This document shows positions 57,620 through 64,000 of a stretch of DNA of 64,000 bases, piece by piece. The stretch covers positions 231,350 to 295,349 of the forward strand of contig NZ_BMGK01000004.1 of the NCBI RefSeq assembly GCF_014640155.1, in the 5' to 3' direction. The DNA comes from Planktosalinus lacus. Lineage in GTDB: Bacteria > Bacteroidota > Bacteroidia > Flavobacteriales > Flavobacteriaceae. Within the stretch, counting starts at the first letter, position 1, and the number at the start of each line of letters is the position of its first letter. Made by a program: the position numbers and the translations under genes. The notes beneath the pieces were generated by a model. It saw only the letters and a list, made by a program, of their open reading frames with translations, did no database searches and was not told the DNA's origin.

Positions 57620-59689
57620 TTGAAATCAATTGTTTTTCTTCACGACACTGATATAAATACACCCCGGGGGGCAGAACTCACAATTAAAGAGTTGATGCAG
57701 CTTGGAGAAGAGAAAGGCTATACAGTTTCTGTCGACTTGTTGAGAAACCTTGAAAAAACAAAAAAAGTAATTGAAAATACAAACCTTATTGTCCTTAACA
57801 GCACTTCGAGGTGCAGTTTTGAACTGGAACTTTTACAATTTTTAATTGACTCTTCTATACCATATATTAAAGTTGAATATGATTATAATTTTTGTATACG
57901 ACGAAATATTTTATGCACCGTGGATCGAAGTGTAAAAAGCTGCTGCAATACAGATAAGTTTCATCTATACAGAAAACTCTTTGCAAACTCAAAACTGAAT
58001 ATTTTTCAATCACCCAAACATTATTCTTCTCATTATAAGTTTTATGGTGAAGCTGTAACAAAACATTTGATTATGCCACCCACGGTTCAGGTTGAAAAAC
58101 TAAAACCATCACCTTTTAAACAAGACCATACCATTCCCTTCTTTGGTGATTTAAACTATTTAAAAGGTGGAGATCCCTTTGTAGATTATGCCTTTGAACA
58201 CCCCGAATTAAAATTCATAGTGTATGGTGAAAATCGCCTACGAAGGGAAATACCTGAAAATATTTCATTTCATAAGCCAGTTGCAAATGAAAAAGTCCTG
58301 GAAATTTTAGGAAAAACAAAGCAATTTATCTGTAAACCCGTTTGGCCTGAGCCCTCAGGGAGACTGGCCGCAGAAGCCTTTCTTTCAGGTTGCGAAATGA
58401 TTACCAATGACCGCATTGGTACTTTTTCCTTTGATTTTTATCCAAACAACAAAGAAAAAGCAATCCGGGAAATAAAACAGGCACCCGAAAATTTCTGGGA
58501 TGCCATCAAAGGAATTTTAGAAAAAAAGGAGGAAAAACAAGAACAAAAAAACTTAGGAAAGGTACTGGTTTATAAAAGTTATGGCGGACTGGGTGATATC
58601 TTTTTTGCAATACCGGCCATTAATAAATTGGTTGATGTTTCAGAACAAGTCGACTTTGCCGTTGCTCCGCGTTTGGTCTCATTTTTCAAAAAACACTTAG
58701 ACAAAGTTACTGTAGTTGATGAAACGGTTGCCAGAACAACCGAAAACCAATATGATAATGTTTACGAATTGGGAAATTATCCCGCATTCAGGGGGTATGA
58801 TTTACCACACGCTTTAAAATATCCCACACATAAAAAAGTAAAGCAACATGCAATTCAGCACTATATTGATACCGTGTCCAAGCTTCATAGAAATATAGAT
58901 AATCATCTGGAACGCTATCCTTACTTCAAACGAAATTCAAATCCCAAAGAAAAATATTATGTAGTACATCATGGTGCCGGATTTCTTTTAAAAATTTGGC
59001 CCACTGAAAAATATGCAGCACTCATTGAGCGTTTACACGAAATTTTTCCCAACCTGAAATGCAAAATCATTAAAGGACCAGATGACCCGGATATTGAAAG
59101 CTATTTTTCAAAAGAATTGACCCATTTAGAATATATAACCGGAGGAATGGAAGATGTGGGTGAAGCCATGGCCGGAGCATTGTTTCACATAGGCAACGAC
59201 GCCGGTATCACGCACGTGGCAGGAGCTTTTAATGTGCCATCGGTAGGGATTTATGGTCCTACGGGTCCCGGAAGTTGGGGAAGTTTTGCAGAATACAACG
59301 AACTCATTTGGGGTAAACAAGGGGTGTGTAACTTACGATGTAATTATGATGTAATACTCAATTGTGAACACAGAATTTGTTTAACATCTGTGACTGTTGA
59401 GCGGGTACTGGAAGCCCTCTACAAAGTGCTTCAAAAAGCTTATAAAGACAGGCCAAGAAGCGTAACAGTCAACCCAATGCTTGAGATTAAAGAGGGGAAA
59501 AAAGATTGCTTACTAACATTGAATGGTGATGAGTTTTTAATTGAATACAATGATGAAGCTATGAAAAAACAATTGCAAACACTCTTTGAAAATCCTTCAG
59601 CAATTAACAGTAAAAACCAAGACCTTCAATTAGCGGTCACTTTATTTAAACAACAAAGCATCCTTTTTGATATACCGGTATTTAATTAA
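57620..59689 (+). CDS. GT4-GT9 fusion glycosyltransferase with C-terminal PqqD-like region
   Basis: This 689-residue cytoplasmic protein starts at TTG (57620). Residues 1-305 form a GT4-type glycosyltransferase: TPRGAELTIKEL, FFGDLNYLKGGDPF and the E-x7-E motif E244-E252 in WPEPSGRLAAEAF. Residues 312-605 form a GT9 heptosyltransferase-like domain (VLVYKSYGGLGDIFFAIPAI, HHGAGFLLKIWP, HIGNDAGITHVAG, IYGPTGPGSWG) with a Cys cluster (570, 574, 582, 587). Residues 613-689 look like a small beta-hairpin plus helices (LLTLNGDEFLIEYNDEAMKK). It may modify the upstream DDGYY lipoprotein, but lipopolysaccharide or other glycans remain possible. Confidence 0.8.
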   Translation: MKSIVFLHDTDINTPRGAELTIKELMQLGEEKGYTVSVDLLRNLEKTKKVIENTNLIVLNSTSRCSFELELLQFLIDSSIPYIKVEYDYNFCIRRNILCTVDRSVKSCCNTDKFHLYRKLFANSKLNIFQSPKHYSSHYKFYGEAVTKHLIMPPTVQVEKLKPSPFKQDHTIPFFGDLNYLKGGDPFVDYAFEHPELKFIVYGENRLRREIPENISFHKPVANEKVLEILGKTKQFICKPVWPEPSGRLAAEAFLSGCEMITNDRIGTFSFDFYPNNKEKAIREIKQAPENFWDAIKGILEKKEEKQEQKNLGKVLVYKSYGGLGDIFFAIPAINKLVDVSEQVDFAVAPRLVSFFKKHLDKVTVVDETVARTTENQYDNVYELGNYPAFRGYDLPHALKYPTHKKVKQHAIQHYIDTVSKLHRNIDNHLERYPYFKRNSNPKEKYYVVHHGAGFLLKIWPTEKYAALIERLHEIFPNLKCKIIKGPDDPDIESYFSKELTHLEYITGGMEDVGEAMAGALFHIGNDAGITHVAGAFNVPSVGIYGPTGPGSWGSFAEYNELIWGKQGVCNLRCNYDVILNCEHRICLTSVTVERVLEALYKVLQKAYKDRPRSVTVNPMLEIKEGKKDCLLTLNGDEFLIEYNDEAMKKQLQTLFENPSAINSKNQDLQLAVTLFKQQSILFDIPVFN

Positions 59690-60182
59690 AAAACAAATGC
59701 CAGTGTTGATAGGTTTTCCATAAATATAGTAGCAAAAAGGCCATCGACACGATAAACTTCATAAAAGTAGAGGCTAGAAACCCCAAAAAAGAACCAAACG
59801 CAGAACGTAAGGCATTTCTTGTCGTACTTTTTTTCAATAATTCACCGATAAAAGCACCTACAAAAGGCCCGATAATAACACCAAATGGAATGGGCGCAAT
59901 AAGCCCAACAACAAGCCCTATGCTTGCCCCTATCATTCCATACTTGCTCCCACCATAACGCTTCGTTCCCATAATAGGGATGATGTAATCCAGTATGATC
60001 ATTAATGCCGCCACCAAAAAGGTGATTGTCAAAAATGTATAATTCATAGGAACCACTTTTGCAAGATGAAATGTCAATAAACCCAACCAACCTGTGATGG
60101 GGCCCGGCAATACCGGCAAAAAACTTCCGGCAATGCCCAGTAAAACCAGCAATAATGAAAGGAATAATAGAAATAAGTCCAT
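59682..60182 (-). CDS. DUF456 membrane protein
   Basis: This 166-residue protein has about five membrane helices. DUF456 signatures include GSFLPVLPGPITGWLGLL, LDYIIPIMGTKRYGGSKYGM and IPFGVIIGPFVGAFIGELL. Function is unknown in all bacteria. Its end overlaps the glycosyltransferase by 8 bp on the other strand. Confidence 0.88.
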   Translation of the reverse strand: MDLFLLFLSLLLVLLGIAGSFLPVLPGPITGWLGLLTFHLAKVVPMNYTFLTITFLVAALMIILDYIIPIMGTKRYGGSKYGMIGASIGLVVGLIAPIPFGVIIGPFVGAFIGELLKKSTTRNALRSAFGSFLGFLASTFMKFIVSMAFLLLYLWKTYQHWHLFFN

Positions 60183-60284
60183 CGTTTTTTTTGAATAAGT
60201 CTAATTTACTCTTATTTGGTTACATAAAAAAATATAACTAAAATATTAGTTTAAACTAATTTTTTAGTTATATTTACATCCGTT

Positions 60285-60704
60285 ATGAGTAAAACCATGT
60301 GCATAGTATCCTTTTTTATGGCGACACTTTGTGTTTCACAAACAATTCAAGATGAAATATTAGAGGTGAATCGCACCATGGAAAAAGCATATAATAAAGG
60401 AGAATTGGCAAGAATTGCAGAACATTATACCCGCGATGGTATAATAGTTGGCAATAGCACAGAAATTAAAGGCCGGGAAGCCATTACAGCATATTGGGAA
60501 AACCTTCAGGGCAGGCATATCAAATGGGAACTTGAAAATGTTGAGATTATCGATTATGGAAGTACTGTTATCCAGCGAGGCATCTCAAGACTACAATTTT
60601 ATCACGAAAACAAAGCCTTTCAATCTGATGTTCGTTTTACCCTGGTTTGGGTAAAAGAAGACAATGAATGGAAAATAAAAATAGATCACTATTCAAGAAT
60701 TTAA
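60285..60704 (+). CDS. Secreted SnoaL/NTF2-like protein (DUF4440)
   Basis: This 139-residue protein has a short signal peptide (ending VSQ, about residue 19). The NTF2-like cone fold has YNKGELARIAEHYTRDGIIVG, KGREAITAYWENL and FTLVWVKEDNEWKIKIDHYS. The DUF4440/SnoaL families bind small molecules or act as ketosteroid-isomerase-like enzymes. Asp/His residues are present, but the catalytic set is not certain. BlaI starts one base after its stop, so they form one operon. Confidence 0.8.
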   Translation: MSKTMCIVSFFMATLCVSQTIQDEILEVNRTMEKAYNKGELARIAEHYTRDGIIVGNSTEIKGREAITAYWENLQGRHIKWELENVEIIDYGSTVIQRGISRLQFYHENKAFQSDVRFTLVWVKEDNEWKIKIDHYSRI

Positions 60705-60705
60705 A

Positions 60706-61071
60706 ATGAAGCAACTCACCAAAGCAGAAGAAGAAGTCATGCAAATCCTCTGGGACTTGCAAGAAGGAAATGTCGCCGCCATTGTTGATGAATTTCCGGA
60801 GCCCAAACCGGCATACAATACGGTTTCCACTATTGTGCGCATCCTGGAAAGCAAAGGTTTTGTCAACTACCGAAAAGAAGGCCGTGGCCATATATACTTC
60901 CCGGCAATCGAAAAGGAAACCTACAGCAATCAATCTATCAACAAACTGATGGAAAACTATTTCCAGGGTTCGTTTAAAAGTATGGTTTCGTTTTTTGTAA
61001 AAAACAACGAAGTTTCCACCAAAGAGCTAGAAGAAATTTTAGAACAAATCAACAAAAACCCGGAAAAATGA
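60706..61071 (+). CDS. BlaI/MecI-family transcriptional repressor
   Basis: This 121-residue winged-helix protein has LTKAEEEVMQILWDLQEGNVAAI, YNTVSTIVRILESKGFVNYRKEG and a C-terminal dimerisation and cleavage region. It overlaps the M56 peptidase gene by 4 bp (ATGA), the usual BlaI-BlaR1 pairing. The peptidase is expected to cleave it in response to a signal, freeing its operator. Confidence 0.9.
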   Translation: MKQLTKAEEEVMQILWDLQEGNVAAIVDEFPEPKPAYNTVSTIVRILESKGFVNYRKEGRGHIYFPAIEKETYSNQSINKLMENYFQGSFKSMVSFFVKNNEVSTKELEEILEQINKNPEK

Positions 61072-62366
61072 CAACATATATCTTACAAACCATCGCATTC
61101 CAACTGGTGTTTTTGATACTTTATGAAGTGTTATTGAAAAAAGAAACCTTTTTTCAATGGAACCGTGTCTATTTATTAGGCACTCCCATCATAGCCTTAT
61201 TATTACCCTTCATTAAAATCGAGGCATTACAAACTGCCGTCCCTCAAAATTTAATAGTGTCTTTACCTGAAATAACCATAGGAACCGCAATCAATGCAAT
61301 ACACAACAACCCGCTAGTTACAAGTGCTGCACCATCCACTATTGAAATCATTTTACTCACAGGGATTGTGATTAGCACCCTGCTTTTCGTCTGGAAACTC
61401 TTTAAAATCAGACAGCTGAAGCGAAAGGGAAAACAAGAAACCTTAGAAAACACCACAATTGTTCATGTACCAAACAGCACCGACGCATTTTCATTTGCAG
61501 GCACCATCTTTTTAGGTGAAAGCCTAAACCAAAAAAACAAAAAGTACATCCTGGCGCACGAACGAGTTCATGTAAAACAAAAGCATTATGTAGACCTGCT
61601 TTATTTTGAACTACTGCGCATTGTCTTTTGGTTCAATCCACTGGTGTATCTCTATCAAAAGCGTATTGCAACCGTACATGAATACATTGCAGATGCTGAA
61701 GTGCTTTCACAAACAGAAAAAACATCCTATTATCAAAACCTACTCTCGGAAGTATTTCAAACGCACACCGTTTCATTTATAAATACTTTTTTTAATCCTT
61801 CATTAATCAAAAAACGAATCGTTATGTTACACAAAACAAAATCAAGGAAAATCCAGCTTTTTAAGTTTGCTTTATTGTTACCACTACTAACGCTATTTGT
61901 CGCAATTTCATCTTGTGAACAAAGTCAAACAGATAATTCACAAAATGATGGCCTTCAAACAATTGTAGAAATTGAACAGGTAGAAGATGGAAAAGACTAT
62001 CCTTTAGATGTACCCTTTGCTATCATAGATCAAGCACCCATCTATCCGGGTTGTGAAAATTTGTCTACCAATGAAGAACTTAAAGAATGTTTCTCTGATA
62101 AAATTACAAAACTCATTTCTGAAAACTTTGATACAAGTGTAGCAAAAGACTCAGGATTGAATGGAAAGCAGCGGATTTCAGTGCAATTTACAATCAATCA
62201 AGAGGGTGAATTAAGCAATGTTGTAGCGCGTGCGCCCTATGAGCCGTTTGTACAGGAAGCAATTAGGGTAATGAACTTAATACCACTTTTGACTCCTGGA
62301 AAACACGAAGATAAGTCAGTTTCGGTATTGTATTCAGTACCAATTATATTTGAAATTCCTAAATAA
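61068..62366 (+). CDS. BlaR1-like M56 metallopeptidase with TonB C-terminal domain
   Basis: This 432-residue membrane protein has N-terminal helices (1-120), then the zinc site HERVH (164-168) in AHERVHVKQKHYVDL and the downstream HEYIADA. After another membrane helix (about 268-285) comes a periplasmic tail with a TonB C-terminal fold (NGKQRISVQFTINQEGELSNV, 355-432). There is no penicillin-binding sensor, unlike BlaR1 of Gram-positives. It pairs with the BlaI gene. Such BlaR1-TonB fusions are common in Bacteroidota, with unknown signals. Confidence 0.88.
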   Translation: MTTYILQTIAFQLVFLILYEVLLKKETFFQWNRVYLLGTPIIALLLPFIKIEALQTAVPQNLIVSLPEITIGTAINAIHNNPLVTSAAPSTIEIILLTGIVISTLLFVWKLFKIRQLKRKGKQETLENTTIVHVPNSTDAFSFAGTIFLGESLNQKNKKYILAHERVHVKQKHYVDLLYFELLRIVFWFNPLVYLYQKRIATVHEYIADAEVLSQTEKTSYYQNLLSEVFQTHTVSFINTFFNPSLIKKRIVMLHKTKSRKIQLFKFALLLPLLTLFVAISSCEQSQTDNSQNDGLQTIVEIEQVEDGKDYPLDVPFAIIDQAPIYPGCENLSTNEELKECFSDKITKLISENFDTSVAKDSGLNGKQRISVQFTINQEGELSNVVARAPYEPFVQEAIRVMNLIPLLTPGKHEDKSVSVLYSVPIIFEIPK

Positions 62367-62367
62367 A

Positions 62368-63501
62368 ATGAAAAGATTGTGGTTTTATTTACTATTTATT
62401 TCATTAGTATCGCAAGCCCAAGAGCACAAAAACCTTGCTGACAGCTATTTTTCATTGGGTAATTATAGCAAAGCCATTCAGCACCTCAAACAAACACCCG
62501 AAAGCAAAGAGCAACAACACAAACTTGCCAAAAGCTATGAGCAAACCGGGAATTTAAAAAGCGCCTTAGCCCATTATGAAAAGCTTTTTGACAGGTATCC
62601 CGAAGACATTTTTCTGGCGTATGAGTATTCCAAACTGCTTCGAAAAACAGCAAAAAACAAGCAAGCTGAGGAGATTCTAAACACATTAATAGCCACAGAC
62701 TCCTTAAATCCCAACTTCCCTTATCAAATGGGTTTACTGAAAGAGCAGCAAAGCGATAGCTTAGCGATTGAATATTTTGAAAAAGCATACCGGTTAGACC
62801 CAAACCATCTGCCGGCGGCTGTTAAAGTGGTTACTGACAAAATAAAAAATAAGGTCTTTGAGCAGGCAGATACTATTTTAACACAAACATTAAAAATAGA
62901 CGACACCCATTTTCAGCTTTCGAACCTAAAAGCCCTCAACCATTTTTATCAAAAGGATTTTCATAAAGCTATTGCAGGGTATAACAAACTTTTAGAATTG
63001 AATCGCCCGTCAGAAAATGTGTATCTAAAATTAGGGTTTGCATATGCACAGGTATTAGATTTTGAAAAATCGATTGAGCATTATACCATCGCCATCAACG
63101 ATTATAATGATAAAAACCCTGAGGCCCATTATGAAATTGCAACTTCTTTTATGGCACTTCATTACTATGAAAAAGCCCAAAGACACCTTGAAATTGCCAT
63201 GCTTCTCAAAGAGCCGCAATTAGAACAAGAATACACCTCCTTATTTGAACTTTACCACCGTCAAAAAAAATACAAAACAGCATTGGAAATACTGAATGAA
63301 GCTTCTAAAAAATATCCCGGGAATGAATTCTTCAGGTATAGAATTGCCACTACTTCAGATAACTTTTTCAATAACAAAAAAACCATTTTAAAACAATATG
63401 AAATCTACTTGAAAGCCTTTGGTGAATCAGGAAAATACCGCCTTCTTGCAGCACAACGCATGGCTGATATCAAAAAGGAAATTCATATGGATTCAGAATG
63501 A
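62368..63501 (+). CDS. Secreted TPR-repeat protein
   Basis: This ~377-residue protein has a signal peptide (MKRLWFYLLFISLVSQAQ) and about eight tetratricopeptide units (for example ADSYFSLGNYSKAIQHLKQ, LGFAYAQVLDFEKSIEHYTIA, ALHYYEKAQRHLEIA). I chose ATG 62368 directly after the BlaR1-like stop, since the longer frame overlaps that gene. TPR proteins mediate binding, so it may help the BlaR1-like sensor, an inference from synteny. Confidence 0.83.
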   Translation: MKRLWFYLLFISLVSQAQEHKNLADSYFSLGNYSKAIQHLKQTPESKEQQHKLAKSYEQTGNLKSALAHYEKLFDRYPEDIFLAYEYSKLLRKTAKNKQAEEILNTLIATDSLNPNFPYQMGLLKEQQSDSLAIEYFEKAYRLDPNHLPAAVKVVTDKIKNKVFEQADTILTQTLKIDDTHFQLSNLKALNHFYQKDFHKAIAGYNKLLELNRPSENVYLKLGFAYAQVLDFEKSIEHYTIAINDYNDKNPEAHYEIATSFMALHYYEKAQRHLEIAMLLKEPQLEQEYTSLFELYHRQKKYKTALEILNEASKKYPGNEFFRYRIATTSDNFFNNKKTILKQYEIYLKAFGESGKYRLLAAQRMADIKKEIHMDSE

Positions 63502-63572
63502 TTTTAACAACTTCTTAAAAATTTATTTTTCATTCTTTAGTAACTTTATACAGCCAATTACAAAAGTTGTTA

Positions 63573-63959
63573 ATGGAGAAAAAGAGCAAAAAACGTCGTG
63601 ACCCTTCAGCCTCAGTGCCTTTGTTTAAAAACCCGGTATTGGAAAAACTAACCCAGACCCACATTGCCGCACCTTTATGCATTTTTACTTTTATAGTAGG
63701 CGTGCTTTTTTATTATGGAATAGTAGAAAAAGGATTTGAATTGCCCTTTATGATTTTTTTGTTTGTGTTGGGCTTTTTGGTCTTCACTCTGGTAGAATAC
63801 CTGATGCACCGCTATCTATATCATATCGAACCTACTACAGAGCGCTCTAAAAAAATGACCTATACAATGCACGGTATACATCACGATTATCCAAAAGATA
63901 AAAACGTCTCGCAATGCCACCGGTTCTCAGCCTCATCATATCAACTTTGTTCTTCATAA
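63573..63959 (+). CDS. Fatty acid hydroxylase/sterol desaturase, frameshifted
   Basis: This frame encodes a diiron fatty acid hydroxylase with two N-terminal helices and the His motifs HRYLYH and HGIHHDYPKDK. After an A5 run at 63900-63904 the reading leaves the family pattern (NVSQCHRFS) and stops at 63959. The +1 frame (or one lost base) continues the family sequence. So the true protein should run past the window edge. This may be a sequencing error, a broken gene or a phase-variable tract. The start is ATG at 63573. Confidence 0.75.
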   Translation: MEKKSKKRRDPSASVPLFKNPVLEKLTQTHIAAPLCIFTFIVGVLFYYGIVEKGFELPFMIFLFVLGFLVFTLVEYLMHRYLYHIEPTTERSKKMTYTMHGIHHDYPKDKNVSQCHRFSASSYQLCSS

Positions 63960-64000
63960 TCTACCGCGCTGTAATGGGCAATTATGTCTTTGGATTTTTA
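63905..64000 (+). pseudogene. Out-of-frame continuation of the fatty acid hydroxylase
   Basis: Read from CGT at 63905, this stretch gives RLAMPPVLSLIISTLFFIIY then RAVMGNYVFGFL, the expected next part of the hydroxylase family. It has no stop before the edge. It is listed separately because it lies in another frame than 63573-63959. Confidence 0.75.

Overview
The window looks like chromosome of a marine-type member of the family Flavobacteriaceae (Bacteroidota). Four proteins end in the type IX secretion (T9SS type A) sorting domain, many genes lack a Shine-Dalgarno sequence, and several starts are preceded by the Bacteroidota -7 box TAnnTTTG. The gene blocks (mvaD / mevalonate kinase / UbiA / pseudouridine synthase / speA-speB; hemD-DUF4271; rpsP-rimM-trmN6; dnaE-trxA) are familiar from this family. 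There is no prophage, transposase, rRNA or CRISPR array.

Layout. 1-9 kb: polyamine genes (speB partial, speA), a pseudouridine synthase lacking the usual catalytic Asp, a UbiA prenyltransferase, mevalonate kinase and mevalonate diphosphate decarboxylase. This leftward block is interrupted twice by rightward surface genes: a tandem array of three small lipoproteins and a T9SS cargo gene. 9-15 kb: a BaiN-type flavoprotein, a PLP decarboxylase, an ice-binding-like secreted protein with rearranged domain order and a beta-helix T9SS protein. 15-30 kb: leuS, YugP-like protease, saccharopine dehydrogenase, pckA, hemD, a polyprenol-phosphate mannose synthase, dihydroorotase, an SDR, tyrS and a LuxE-like acyl transferase. 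30-43 kb: a T9SS protein, a PhoB/PhoR-like pair, a glycosyltransferase, trmB, LysE exporter, an alkyltransferase-like protein, the Mrp/NFU/ferredoxin-reductase/ferredoxin cluster, AI-2E transporter and acyl-CoA dehydrogenase. 43-52 kb: trmN6, rimM, rpsP, an exonuclease-fused dnaE, trxA, a ClpP paralogue, DUF58 and tRNA-Asp. 52-56.5 kb: an islet carrying a LysR regulator, a small protein and an SbtA-type bicarbonate permease, bounded by two copies of a ~145-bp sequence, then a cation/proton antiporter. 56.6-64 kb: nitroreductase, a lipoprotein made of DDGYY repeats beside a GT4-GT9 fusion glycosyltransferase, DUF456, a BlaI/BlaR1-type signalling cluster and a frameshifted fatty acid hydroxylase cut by the right edge.

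The strongest candidate for an undescribed system is at 57.26-59.69 kb. A short Tat-signal lipoprotein whose mature part is almost only ten DDG(Y/F)(Y/F) units sits 98 bp upstream of a cytoplasmic GT4-GT9 fusion. The fusion ends in an ~75-residue domain with the strand-hairpin-helix pattern of a PqqD-like peptide-recognition element. I infer, without proof, that the enzyme may glycosylate the repeat before Tat export. Other observations are a palindromic repeat inserted in frame in mvaD, a divergent AT-rich insert in leuS, a lipoprotein array that copied the end of the mevalonate kinase gene, and a permuted ice-binding domain nested in another fold.
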